DNA from: Symsagittifera roscoffensis | Taxonomy: Eukaryota; Xenacoelomorpha; Acoela; Convolutidae | Reading direction: 5' to 3' | DNA length: 64,000 bases | NCBI RefSeq assembly: GCF_963678635.1 | Contig: NC_087071.1 | Span: 23,078,013 to 23,142,012, forward strand | Shown here: in pieces, positions 32,390 through 44,365 of the stretch | Position numbering within the stretch: the stretch's first letter is position 1 | How the letters are laid out: the number at the start of each line of letters is the position of its first letter | Notes under the pieces: generated by a model | Database searches by the model: none | Seen by the model: the letters and a program-made list of their open reading frames with translations, nothing else | What the model was told of the DNA's origin: nothing | Translations under genes and position numbers: made by a program

Positions 32390-32615
32390 AAAACGATCAT
32401 ATTATAATTTTCATACATGCAAATTGTATGACAAGCATTTTTTATCAAAAATTTCAAATCATTTTTTTAATGACCAGAAAGCTTCAAAAGAAGCAATTAG
32501 ACCAAAAGTGTCCATTAAAATTTTTTAAAACACTTTTTAAATTTCGTATGAATCTTTTATGATAAGTTTTTTTTCCATAGATTTCATATATGAAACTGTA
32601 TGATAAAAACGAAAA
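32390..32615. repeat. Palindromic AT-rich repeat of the same family
   Basis: TTTTCATACATGCAAATTGTATGACAAGC near the left and TTTCATATATGAAACTGTATGATAA near the right, each itself nearly palindromic. Confidence 0.5.
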
Positions 32616-32959
32616 AGTCTACCTAGTGCCCTGTTGTGGAAGCTGTTCAAAAAGAAAGACTATACTTTATCACGATGGAGTAGTTGCGTAGAGGCATGCA
32701 AAAAGAGAGGAGTGCCAGCTGAAAACTGTTTGCTTTAGCGGAAACTGGTTAATAAAAGATTTTTTTTTTGCATCAAAAATTTTGTGCCTCCATTGACTCC
32801 AACTTGTTTCAAGAATCAAAATAAGATACAGCACAGTTGTGTGAAGACCTATTACATGTCGGGGAAATTATGAGAAGACTTTGCACGCTTCTTTGAATGA
32901 AAAACTTCGAGTAGTTTTGTTGCGAGAAATAATATTTGATCTTGAAAACTTTGGTAGTC

Positions 32960-33680
32960 GCGTATGAATTTCCCAAAAATATACGTGCTCAATTGGAACT
33001 ATTGCTTGAATTCTCATCCAGGGTGGTTTTTTTACTTGATATCATTCAAACTATTTTCTCCTTCTTGGCAGATGATTTGTTTAAAATTTTTTAAAAAATC
33101 AGTTACAACAGGCGAGTTCCCAGAGCTACTAAAGTTCGGCCGTTTGTCTTGTTTTCCTAATAAAGCCTCACTGAATGTCGATCAATTCTGTTAATCAAAA
33201 AAATCACGAACCATTTCATACTCAGCAAGATTCTAAAAACTTTTTTAACTCTGAACTTTATATTTTTGGTTGCTGTCTGTTGAATCAAAAATGTCTGCTA
33301 ATTATTTGAACGTTTCACTAAAGCAGCTTTAGTAGAAGTCTCTTCCGTTGTAAGCGCAATAATTCGGTTGAAAAAAAAATGTTTTTGGTCTCATTAGTGT
33401 CTTCGATAATATGCATCACTGTTCCCTGCTTTCAAATTTATCAAATTGATTGGATAAAAGAAGCAAACCACTCACATCCTTTTAAAATTAACTGACTGGC
33501 AGAAATAAATGACGGTGATAACATTTGAGAGCGACAATTCCTCTACTCAAAAGATTAACTATAGATGGAAAACAGTGCCTTTTCAATGGATTGTGGATCT
33601 TTGTTTTAGTGGCGTTGTTCTAAGAGAAATTAACATAATAGCATAACTCAGCCAGTCTATGAGGCTCTACTTTGTTGTTA
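32960..33680 (+). pseudogene. Decayed non-LTR (LINE) reverse transcriptase
   Basis: Three diagnostic RT regions appear in order, in different frames. SVTTGEFPELLKFGRLSCFPNKAS (33,103-33,160) fits LSTGxFPxxxKxxRxxPxxKKG of LINE RTs. FDNMHHCSLLSNLSN (33,402-33,445) fits the box A region, AFDTVxHxxLLxKL, with the catalytic Asp. At 33,570-33,620 the text fits the VPQGSxxGPLLF region, now VPFQWIVDLCFSGVV. Many stops intervene. An FADD box was not found with certainty. Endonuclease and tail were not recognised. Confidence 0.6.
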
Positions 33681-34045
33681 TTCGAAAAAAAATAACAGTC
33701 AGCCGAAAATGTTGTTTGGATTGAACAAAATGTTTTGTTGAAATTTGTTACTAGCAACAAGAAAAGCATTGATAAACACCTTAAAAATTCTCAATTGATT
33801 ACCTTGCTCAACTAGATCACTGTTTTTGTTATTTCAAAGCTGAAGTACTGTAACAGTTTCTTTTTTTTTCGTTCGAAAACTTTGCAGTTTTACAAACCTC
33901 AAATCGCTATGAAAGCAGCTGCTCGCTTTGATTTTTGCTTGAGTTGTAGAGTTTTTGTTTTACCAGTTACACTGGCTGCCGAGTGAAAATAGAAATAAGA
34001 TTCAAATTGGAACGCTTGTTTCTCAAGGTTTTTGTTAAAATATAT
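33680..34045. other. Likely remainder of the LINE remnant, unreadable
   Basis: No motif recognised downstream of the RT pieces. Confidence 0.25.
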
Positions 34046-34290
34046 GGACTCTGAGGGGCGCCGGAAAAAAACGCGATTTTTTACTAAAAATTTTCCAAAA
34101 AATGCATAAAAACGCCTTTTTGGCCAATTTTTTTCAAAATATTGCCTGAGACGCAGAAATATTTGCCAAAAGAGGGTGTTTTGATTGCTTTGCGAGAGCT
34201 CGGAAAATCAATTCGGTCGATCTAAATAAACGTTCGACCAAATTTTCGAATTTTTTTTGAAAATACGCCACCCTCTCCCCTCGAGAAACT
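34045..34290 (+). repeat. Dispersed repeat, copy 2 (partner 24,955-25,170)
   Basis: GGGCGCCGGAAAAAAACGCG, TTTTCCAAAAAATGC, GAGACGCAGAAA and GGTCGATC follow the order of the first copy. Confidence 0.6.
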
Positions 34291-34299
34291 CCAAGATCC

Positions 34300-36125
34300 A
34301 AACCTGGTCTAAATACCTGCAAAAAACTTGATGTTGGTTTTAAAATCAAAATCACAACCAATTTAGGCTCTTGGAGTTTTTCATAGATTTTCAAAAAATA
34401 TATATATAGGCACTTTACACTTTTTTGCAAACTTTCTGTGTTAAACCTATTTAATGGCTGCTAAATTGAAAGACAATTTTGATCAAATTGAAATAAGATG
34501 CCAAAACTTTGTTGAGAAACGCTCCTTAAGAATAACAGAGAGAGTGATAGCTATTCCTCTAAAAAATAAAAGTTTTTACCTTCTAAGACTGCTACTGCGA
34601 ACACCAAATAAAAGTGCATCTTAATTGCCACAATCTCGAGTATTAATTCTACTATTGCAAAGAAATAAAGCAAGCTTCGAATTTTGTAAATCAAAACGCT
34701 TTGAAGTCCGGCTCATTAATTCTACTGAAAAATATACAAACCAATGTGACCTTTCGTGAGTAAATGCTAGTTTGAACAAGTTAATTTCAAGGCAATTAAA
34801 ATTCCATTCTGAATCCCCATTCGACCTTTTCAATATTTCATCTTTACTGTAGTTGTTTCAACCTGGTGAAGTTGAAAGAGTTGAAAGGGTTGAAAGAGTC
34901 TGAATTAAAACCTCTAATCAGACCCAGCCTAAGTAATTCAACTATTCAAAAAACTGAAACTCTTAACTCTACTTTTTTTTTAAACAGAATGCTCGGAGCA
35001 GGGCAAACTATTGAGTTTTCTGACTGTCATTTTGAATTGCTGTATGTAATTGTTTTATTTTTACTAAAAAACCTACCTAGTTTGAGTCAAGTTTCAATTT
35101 GTAAATGATTCTAATAATCGAATTTTTTGCTCATTTTATCGATCAGAATGAACAATTCACGCATGGAGAGGATCCAAAATTGGAATTCAAGCATGCATGA
35201 AATCAGACAATATCAGCTTTCTTACGGTTTTTAAAAGAACGGATCGAAAAAATTGTCTCATAAAAGTGGATTTTAAAAATCAATTGTTTTAAGTCTGCGA
35301 AGTTTTGGATATAGAAAACAAAGCCCACATGCATGATAAGCCCACAAAAATCAGTGTACTTACGATGGTTTCACTTTTCAATTTTTTTTCAACATATCCT
35401 GAGCTTATATTAGATTATAACTTTATGGGTGCTATGAATGACCTTTTTGAGATATTCCATTATGTAATTAGAGCCATGCTAGTTGGTATTGCGAATTGTT
35501 CGTTTTATGAAGTGGATTTAGAGTCCGATTAACAACTTAGCTTCCAAATAAAATTCAGCTTGAAATAACTCTGAACCAACAATTGTGATCAGCTTTTCTG
35601 GCGCTGTAAAACAAAAAACGGCTCACAGAGCATTTAACTATTGCTTCGAAAATATTTCGTCGGACATGCAGTACCCGGGTACATGTGGAAACTCAATAAA
35701 TCATGTCGAAATGGAGTTAATGGAAAAACACAATATCGTGAAGAAAAAATTTCTAGTAGACGAATCGGCAGAAGCAGATTTGTCATATCAACGGTTTATG
35801 GAGTTACAGCACTTTCCACCTACAAAACAATCGAATCACGCTGTAGTGATTCCAAAATATACTCACGTTTAAACATTGGAAAACCGAGGCGAGCTTCAAA
35901 TACATTGGCCCTATAAACAGTTGGTAGCTGCGAGATATTCGGATCGAACCACAAAATCCGTCCGTTTCAAAACAACGATCGTAACTGATGGACCGATACA
36001 ATTTCAAATACGCGAGGAATTGGTCAAAAATGTTGTTTTTGGGCAATTTTAGGAAAATTACTACATTTTGGCCGCCCCCTGGATGAACGTGTTCGTTCGA
36101 GTTTTGTAGAAAATTGCAAAAATTA
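34300..36125. other. Open frames of unknown status at 34.9-35.9 kb
   Basis: Three plus-strand open stretches (34,866-35,108; 35,305-35,532; 35,585-35,872 overlapping 35,641-35,916) have more even composition than their surroundings. The last two overlap in different frames (FVGHAVPGYMWKLN and NHVEMELMEKHN). No start context, splice pair or family could be assigned. They may be a decayed gene. Confidence 0.25.
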
Positions 36126-36129
36126 GGGT

Positions 36130-36365
36130 CATTATTTACAAAATTTGATCAGTTTTCATGGATTGATGTACAAAAAATTATCCATTATATTGGAAACAAA
36201 AACGGATTATAATCAATAATAATGGATTATAATGATTTAATTTTTTTTAGAAAAAATCGATTATAATTAGTTAAAAATTGATTAAGTGGTCTAAATATGC
36301 CATGATAATCGATTATATAGACAACATTTTAGTCAATGAAAATCCATTATGATCGATTATTACTC
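36130..36365. repeat. Cluster of GATTATAAT / ATCGATTATA motifs
   Basis: Ten or so close variants of (T/C)GGATTATAAT, ATCGATTATA and CCATTAT, on both strands, within 235 bases, for example ACGGATTATAATCAATAATAAT at 36,211. Palindromic at short scale. Confidence 0.65.
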
Positions 36366-39100
36366 ATGAAACTTCAGTGCGGGAACTCTGCTGGTAAAAA
36401 AAGTAACTGATTGTTTAAATATCCGTAAAATTAACCTCTGGAAATGTATGAGCACAAGAGTTTAGAAATTTTGACCAGATATAGAAATCTAACTTTTCCT
36501 CGGACTTAACAATTTAACAGCACAAATGCACTTTTAAATTACCTGAAAACTACCAGCAGGCTACAGTAATATTTTTATAGGAATAGATTGATAACTGGAC
36601 TAGGTTAATGTGTCAAATTACAATTCTCAAATCATTTTCAAAAACTAAACGCAAGCTATCAAAAATGCCACACCATGGAAGAGTTTTGTCTAAAGCAGGT
36701 AGCTTGAAATCGAAAATGTTGGTTCTTATGATTTTCTTTTTTTTTTCGTAGTGATTTAGTCATTTACATATTTCTTATAGTCAGCTTTCGAATTTTTACT
36801 TAAATTGATTGTTGTTTGTTGAAGTTCAAGCATTTATCAGCAAATTGTTTGTTTCTTTTTACCTTGCTTGGAAACGAGTTTCCCCGTTCAACCTTGATTT
36901 AACAGCAATGGTAAACCGAATTGAGCTTACATTAGAAATTAAAAATAAAAAAGTGAAAAAAAGGCGATCAACATGAATTATTGATGTTCATTGGCACAAT
37001 AGCAATTTTTATCGACAAATAATCGGTATTTTTTTGCTAATTTTCAGCGCATGAAACATCAGAAAAAAATCTATCAATTTGAGCAAAAACAGTAAGATAA
37101 GAGCTTTGCAGACATGTATGCTACCTCTGCGCCATCAATCCTTAGAAACATTAAGTTAAGAGGCTCATCAACTAAAACACTCGTTTGAAAGTTACAAGAA
37201 TGAGTTAAAAATTCGTAAGTTTTAATTATGATTTTCAAAAGAAACATCACTGAAATAGCTCTGAAGTATCGCAGGTTTAGCTATGCAAAAAGTCTGAAAA
37301 ACACATGAATCAGCGCTTGAATATAGCGATCACTGAGATACTACAGAAGAAGCGATAACTAACGGTGGGACTTCAACCAGGGAGTTTTTCAGAATAGAAT
37401 CCTATATTGTATAGTGTTTTGCAAATCGTTTCGAGACTTCGTACTCCGGAATGGAAGCCTTTTAGACTACCAGAAAGGACAAAGCGGTCTGTTACTTCAA
37501 GATAGAAGCTGTTAAATTGATTAAATTGATAACAAAAAATGATATTAGAAAAAAGTAGAAAAAAACGAATTGATCAAAATTTTGCATTATCAATAATCGG
37601 ATTCGATGGACGAACCAGTTTTGCTTCTTCTTCCATTTTCAAATCAAATTTTTTGATTTAAAAGCGCTTTGACTAGTTGCTAGTCCACACTCTACCCACT
37701 GACTGATACAACGAATGATGATAATTTGTTTTAAAAAATTCTAATTGTTACTACAGTTTTGCAGTTCTTGCAGTTTTTTGTCGCATATAAGCGTCCGTTC
37801 GTTAAAAAAGTAAACCTCACTTGAAACATAAATTTCTCAAAAAGAAAGTTAGTACCAGAAACGCAAATAAGTACGAACAAAAGTTATTTGAGAAATGACG
37901 AAACAAACTTTATCGATCTTGGTATTTTGTTTGCAAAATAAAGCAAAGAAGGAATAAATTGAGTTCACAAACAACTGTTTTAGACAAACTACTATTATTT
38001 TATCTAGCAAAATTCTTTCAATCAAAAAAATTTCATGTCGCCTTGACCTGACCTAAAAACTGTTTTGAATATAGAAAAATGAGATTTTTTTTTAATTTAA
38101 AAGGTTTTGCACCGCACCCTCTTTTTTGCACTTCATTGCTGATTTGCCGTCTCAAATAACTCCAAATTGTTAAAGAAACGACTCGTTTAGTATTCGAGTT
38201 AAAAGTGAAAGAAGTACAGTCAAAACAAAAAATTTTAGAACGAACAGCAAAAAAAACTAATCAAGTGAATTTTGTGACGATGTGGATAAGCAATTTGTAT
38301 CAAAGAGTGGTTATTCGTATTTGAAAGAGTGGTTATTCGTATCTGTTTCATCTGAATTTTTTAAACCAATAAACTATTTTTTAAACAACTAGCAAAAGTA
38401 AAAAGTAAATAGTTTCATCATCTGAACTTTTTTGTTTGTAAAACCGCCATTTTAAGTTTTAAGGTCACGTTTTAAGTTAACAATTTTGTCAGCCACTTCA
38501 AGCCGATACTGATACACAATTCAAGTTGAAAAGAGAAAAATTAATTTAGATTTTTTTCAAACAATTGTTTTCATGCTGATGAAATATCAAACTAACTTTC
38601 GTTCAATGAAAAACAAAATTTAAATTATCTAAAATTGCTCATAATTCTTTGGAACCTTCTATGATTCAAAAGCAAAAGACTCAATTTTTGTAAAAGCCTT
38701 GTTTTTCCATCATTTAAATAGCTTTTCTGACAAAAACTATAGTTTTGAACAGTCTTTTTGTGCATTAAAACTGGAATATATTTAAAAAAAAAATTGAAAG
38801 TGTTTTACCAACCAATTTTTTTCTCAGATAGATCAAAGTTCTCTCTCATCTGAACGTAGCAATTGTCTCAAAAAATCTTTGTTTTAACATTTGATATTTT
38901 GTAGCGCTTGATAATGTTCATAAACAGGAAAAAATCTGGTCATGCAGTAAGCAACAAAAGTTTTGCATTTTTACTTAAACTATGGAACAGCTTCATTGTC
39001 TTTCTTGATTGCATTTTAAATTTCTCCGTCACCATCAATTTTCGTCTTTTTAAATTTTCATCAAACCGTTCTCATCCTCTTATTAGTGCACACTCAGCCA
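36366..39100. other. No gene seen
   Basis: AT-rich, many stops. One short duplication: AGAGTGGTTATTCGTAT twice at 38,305-38,342. Nothing else of note. Confidence 0.4.
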
Positions 39101-39129
39101 GGTCTCATCAATTTTATTTTAAATTCTTA

Positions 39130-39544
39130 TTGTTCGGACTTTCGTAATAAAAGTAACAGAAGTTTTGTGCTCGGGATGTTTTTTTTTCCAGACAAATGTC
39201 GACTTTTAAACCTATCATTCGAAAATTCTTGTTGCACTGAGCTGAATTTTAATGAAATATTCTACCTGTGATAATTCATTTTTTGCAAAGTTATGAGGGT
39301 TTAAAGATTACCACTTTGTCAAAATTGACAAACAACGCGATATCGATCTTCATTGGTTGAAGGAAGTTTATTTGCCAAATTCGATTCGTTACTAGGAGCA
39401 GAATCTATCACTTCGTACTTTAAAAGGCGTGTGGGGGGATGATTTTTGCAGAAAATCTCAAATAAAAAAGTTTTATTTTTTCTATTACTTTCAATTTTGT
39501 TGTGTTTTTACTGCTCCTTAGACCTTAAAAGGCAGTCGGAACAA
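39130..39544 (-). mobile_element. GTTCCGAC-type element, copy at 39.1 kb
   Basis: Reverse-complement copy of 30,452-30,954. Ends TTGTTCGGACTTTCG and GGCAGTCGGAACAAT. Interior markers: GTGCTCGGG, CTTTAAAAGGCGTGTGGGGGGATGAT. About 90 bases shorter than the other copy. The signal-peptide-like frame at its right end (39,446) lacks an ATG and lies inside repeat DNA. Confidence 0.65.
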
Positions 39545-40114
39545 TCAGGGCGTCAACTTGATGCGAGCAGTATTCTTACTTCGAAAAAAAATAACTCTGA
39601 TTCTGCTTTCGAACGTCTCATTTTTTGTTCCGTTCTGAAAATCCAATTCTCACATTTCGTTCCAACATAAATCTTGTGATTCAACAGATTAACTTAATTG
39701 GTTTTTCATTTTTGGCTAAGCAGATCATTTTAACTTTTTTGAAATTTTTTTGTGCATTGTTTCAAATTGACTAAATATCTACGACCATTGGTGTTTCCTT
39801 TATGTCACATCAATAACCTAAATATGTCAAATTCAATTTCTCAAGAACCGCTTGTATTGTTTCGGGCTTGTAATATATCAAAGCTTTTTCAGTCGCGTTT
39901 TTTTTACAAAAAAAATTATAAAATTTTTAGGGTGGAGGAAAATTCGTAAAGGTTTTTCTTTTTTTGCAGACTGATTCACACAGTGGGGGAGCTGTGGTGA
40001 AGTGGTTTTGTCTCCATCGTCAATCGAAAGGTCGGATTTTTGAGGACCACCATGATCCATGGTCGTCGATTGAGGGTGAACTAACATTAGCCAGCCCAGA
40101 AAATTAGCCAAAAA

Positions 40115-40215
40115 ACAGTATGTAAATCTTAACCAGTGGCACAACAGAGGTTTTCCATCAAAAACAGAACAGCTGGTTTGTTCGTTCTTTCGCTTGTGGA
40201 CAAATTGTCCTATTA
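40115..40215 (+). repeat. Dispersed repeat, copy 2 (partner 24,340-24,480)
   Basis: See 24,340. Confidence 0.55.
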
Positions 40216-40698
40216 CTATAAATAAGCAATGATATCATAAAATGACCGAAGATCGAGCCAATTTTTTAAAATTATTTGGTAGATGGTAAATGGCGATCTG
40301 AAGGCTTCAAATTTTTTCAATGTACTTCGAAAATCAATAAAATTCTATAATCATTTATTTTGATCAATCTTTGTTTGGAGGATCACACTTTAATTCATGT
40401 ATTCATGAGAAAAACAATTTGAAAACGATTAACAAACTTAAGCTTCATAAAATCATTTCATCTGCTAGGCTATTCAATGCTTTAGGATGTAATAAAACTA
40501 GTGGTTCATAATTTCTGATCTACTATTCAGAAGAATATTTGGCAAAGTTACAGATGATTCAAAGTAAAATACCAAAGCGTTTCAGGCATATGGAAATTGC
40601 TTTTACGAGCGAAACCTGGTTGTTTTACCAATAGTAACTTGACAACATTTTTAGAAATATTGGATTTTATAGGTAAAATCATCATTCAACAAAAAAAC

Positions 40699-40834
40699 TC
40701 AATTAGCATTATCTGGCGGAAAGTCAATGATCGGATTGGCATGCATGTCCAAGGCTAACTCTAGAAACTTCAAATGAACACAATCGGGACTACATAAGAT
40801 CTGAATTGCAATCTTTGCCAGCGTCAAATTCAAC
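40699..40834 (-). CDS. Possible lone terminal exon, unknown protein
   Basis: On the minus strand, TTTTTTTCTTGCAG is followed by 45 open codons in phase 1: LNLTLAKIAIQILCSPDCVH, LKFLELALDMHANP, IIDFPPDNAN, stop. Composition is that of a helical, leucine-rich protein end and differs from the surrounding DNA. The acceptor is strong. No upstream exon was found within 300 bases. It could be a true 3' exon or a gene relic. Confidence 0.3.
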
Positions 40835-42049
40835 CTGCAAGAAAAAAACTCCAAGAAGAAACAGCCACCGCCTGATCATGTGCTTGATTTTTTTTAAAAA
40901 AACTGCACAAAAAATTATATCGCATGTTTTTGTTCAATAACACCAATACTCTGAGCAGAGAAGATAATCGAGTTTACCAACTCAAAAAGTATTTCAACAA
41001 ATAAACAAGAACATATTTTTTAACGGTTTTCGGCCACTTTTGGTCCAATTTCTGATTATGGTGATCTATATTTATGCCAGTGTTGATTGTTTTTATTTTC
41101 AAAAGTTTTGGATGTTAATCCAGCGTTTTCGATGGAAACTATCCAGGGGCCAGGTAAAACATGCGTTGTCCTAATATCGTTTGGATTTTTTCGCTTTTAA
41201 GTAATTTTTGTAAATTTGGAGAGATTCATTAGTTGATGCTTGAGTCAAAGGGGAAATTATGGGACAATATGGTTTGATCAAGATTTTGTAATTTAATTGG
41301 CACTTTGGTAAGAATAACGGGCAATGCAATTGGTCCCTTACAGGTTAAGCAGCAGTTTTTGTCATACTAAAAATGTATTGAGGTCAGCAACTATTGGAAT
41401 CAACACATTATCGACAAGCAAATACTTTACTTCTTTCTTCACAGTGACGTGTGGGGATGGGATAAAAAGTAAAATACCTAAAAAAACGACGACTTTTTTC
41501 GTTTCAAACATTTCCACAGTTTTTCAAACACATTTTAAAATTTTTCTGCGAGAATTAAAGCTCAACAGCAAAAGTCAATTCAACTTATGAGAGCCGTCGT
41601 GTTTGGCTATATTATCATTTTTAAAACTGAGTTTGCTTTAGATTGATTTTAAAATTGCCAAATTCAAAACAAAAACTTATCAAAATCAGGTTGTTGAAGT
41701 TCCATTTTTTGCAAAAATCACACAATTTTTAAATTCTTTTCCGAAACAATTTCAGAGAGCATTTGTTTTAGTTATTTGTGCCAATTTGAAACCTATTGTA
41801 ATCACTGAAAAAAGTTCCGAGAAACTATCTTGTATGATTTTTATTTCAGTTAAGCGAAACCTCGCCACATTTTTATCGATAGTTTTTCAGAGTTTTTCTA
41901 AACTATTAAAATGTAGAATCGAAAACGAGAAGTTCTTTTAATTTTTATGTTTTAATCGATCTAATAAAGTATGTCTCTAAGCAAATTTGTGATATCTTGG
42001 TTTGATATCCCAGTGAAAATCATCGTTTTTTGCAAAAACAGTTTTTGTC

Positions 42050-42680
42050 ATCTAATTCTTGAACCTTCAGCGTAATTGTCGATGTGGTTACTTTGTGTCT
42101 TTCAGCTTTGAGTAGCCGCCTCTTGTATGAGCCTTGAGCTGAAAATCTCAATCGAATGATTTTAGAATGAATTAAATGGTGCAAAAACTTGGAGGAAAAC
42201 GCATGAGGGTTAGCTCTGACATTTCATTGTGAAATTTTCATTCTGAATTGTTCTGATTTTCATCAGTGAGAAAAACCGGCTAGCACAAATTTAGCAACAA
42301 AAAACTCTAAATTATAAGCTTTTTAGTCCAGGAAAATTAAAATCACTGGGATAAGAAAAGCGTAAGCTTGTTAGAAAACAAAAGAGTAACACGTCGCCGC
42401 CGATTTGCAAAAATGAATCATTTTTTTTCCGATATAGTACAGTTATGCATTATAAATAACAAAACGAAAAAAACGTGAAAATAGTTTTTTCTTTCATAAG
42501 ATTGATTTTGATTCAAGTTTTGGAAAGTAAATTTCTTTTTTTTTATTTCGAGTAACCGGCCACAAAATTTCCTAATAAAAAAGTTTTCTTAGAAAATTTC
42601 GGAATGAATTACAGTCGGATTGAGACACAGAAAAAGTCATATAACTGTTGTCTCCGCAAAAAAATTCTCATCGTTTAAAT
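42050..42680 (+). repeat. Direct repeat, copy 1 (partner 43,850-44,285)
   Basis: Shared in order: CTTTCAGCTTTG..., TTGAGCTGA, GAATGAT, GTGAGAAAAACCGGCTAGC, GATTGATTTTGATTCAAGTTTTGGAA, GAGTAACCGGC, CAGTCGGATTGAGACA, GAAAAAGT. Spacing about 1.8 kb. Confidence 0.65.
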
Positions 42681-43200
42681 ATTTTCTAATTGATAAATTG
42701 GTTGTTTTTTGAATTTTTTTTCTGTCACTATTTTGATAATGTCACCAAAAAATGAGTTTCTGAGTTTCAGAATGACTTATAGCACAAAAAACATTTAAGA
42801 GTCTGCGGATGCTGCTTGAAGTTCAAAAAATGAACAAATCAATATATTGAGGTGGCTGTGTACGAGAGGTTCATAAGTGGATGTAATACAATTGCATAGT
42901 AATTATTCAGCTACAAAAGTACATTTTTTTTGTTCCAACCAAGCGCAGAGCGGAATTTTTTTTTATGATAAGTTTTTTTTTAAATTTTTTCTTGAAAAAC
43001 TAATTCACATCACCCGAAAATAGACAGGCCACACCTTGTCTTCCTTGTTATTTTTAAATTTTTTTATGTTTTTCTGTGGTCGCATCAAAGAATCTTTGAA
43101 TCTCGAATGGTTTTACGTGTTACATTGAACTTGGCACATCTTTGTGAGTAGAAAAAAAATAGTAATAATGACTTTTGAAAAATTGAGTAAATGTTTGTTT

Positions 43201-43440
43201 TCATAATTCATTTGCCCATTTATTGATCATAATCCAAAGTTTTTGGTAAATTATGTTCCTTGGCCAGACCGTGCCGTTGTGAGCCGAATCAGGTTGAACC
43301 GAAACTGCATTGGTATCTTCAAAAGGCCTAAGACAGTAAATTTTTGAAAAAACGTCGATACTCTCTTCTTGCAAAGTCTTGCTGTGCTCTGTTATCAACG
43401 GTTATGATGAATAAAGATAGACATCAAATTGAACTTTGAA
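43201..43440 (-). pseudogene. Fragment of the secreted cysteine-rich family (N-terminal exon)
   Basis: On the minus strand the order is a piece matching VITVDQ, then FSKIYCLRPFEDTN, NIIYQKLWI and INKWANEL. This aligns with FSKSYCLQSFEIIN, SIIYQNYWI and INKLANKE of the gene at 61.4-62.4 kb. The stretch between is diverged and a stop follows NEL. No second exon lies downstream. The start codon and signal peptide are gone. Confidence 0.65.
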
Positions 43441-43849
43441 CTATATCTGGAGGAAAACAAACTAATCAAAAAACGATAAGATTGATAAAAAGTTGCTACA
43501 GAATGACGCCTAATTTGTCGTGGTTTAACTTCTGTGTAACCGGAAAAAAAAACACTATAATATTAAATTGTTATTTGTTAGATTTCTTAGTTCAAAGCAT
43601 TGATCCCCCAGAGAAACTCAGAGCTTTCAATGCAAAAATCCAAAAAGTAGCAGATTCCCATCCACTAAAAAGCAGTTTCTCTACAACCTTATGAGCGTTA
43701 GTGGGTGCTAAATTTCCATGTGAACACTAAATTGGAAAGAATTTAGCGCTGAAAAAATTCGTTTTAAAAAAAGAATAGCGCTGTATGATTGCTGACTTTT
43801 GACCTATCAAAACAAGCATAAACCACTCAATTTACGTAGATTCAGTCCC

Positions 43850-44285
43850 TCAGCGTTCTGCTACTTTTTGTTTTTCAGTTTTGGGTATTTGGCTATTGTA
43901 AGAGCTTTGAGCTGACAGTCCCTTTTGAATGATATTGGAATTAGTCACGCGGTTGAAGTTTTTGGAGAAACCTTCGCTCTGTTTTTTCATGGATTCAGCA
44001 GTGGGAAAAAACCGAGATAGCGTAAATTTAGCGAAAAAGGGTCCAGCTTTTTCTGATATAATAAAATCATCCATTATAAAAAATTTAAATGAAGTATACT
44101 ATAAGTTTTTGTTCTCTATAGATTGATTTCGATTCAGGTTTTGGAATGTAACTTCTTTTTTGTTTGAGTAACTGGCAACAAAAAATATTCGTAGACATTT
44201 TTTTTTCGTAGAACACTCTAAGTCAGATTGAATCACTGAAAAAGTTTTGTTACTGTTTGCTGTGCAAAAAAAAAATTCACATCGA
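43850..44285 (+). repeat. Direct repeat, copy 2 (partner 42,050-42,680)
   Basis: Shorter by about 190 bases through several deletions. It runs directly into a GTTCCGAC-element tail at 44,280-44,360. Confidence 0.65.
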
Positions 44286-44365
44286 AATTTGTCTGAAGAA
44301 AAAAAACCCACCCGAGCAGAAATATTCTGTTAATTTTGTTAAGAAAGTCGGAACAAGGAAGCAAG
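44280..44365 (+). repeat. Tail fragment of the GTTCCGAC-type element
   Basis: ATCGAAATTTGTCTGAAGAAAAAAAACCCACCCGAGCA and AAAGTCGGAACAAGG match the last ~80 bases of 30,452-30,954. Confidence 0.6.

Noticed and set aside
35585-35916. Overlapping 95- and 91-codon plus frames
   Set aside because: Two frames are equally plausible and neither has a start, splice site or recognised family; recorded only as a stretch of unknown status.
17560-38350. CTGTTTCA (piRNA upstream motif) at about 1,596, 17,565 and 38,345
   Set aside because: Three hits on two strands in 64 kb is near chance expectation and there is no cluster.
39446-39670. Signal-peptide-like frame (KKVLFFLLLSILLCFYC)
   Set aside because: No ATG, and it starts inside a dispersed element whose other copy has no such frame.
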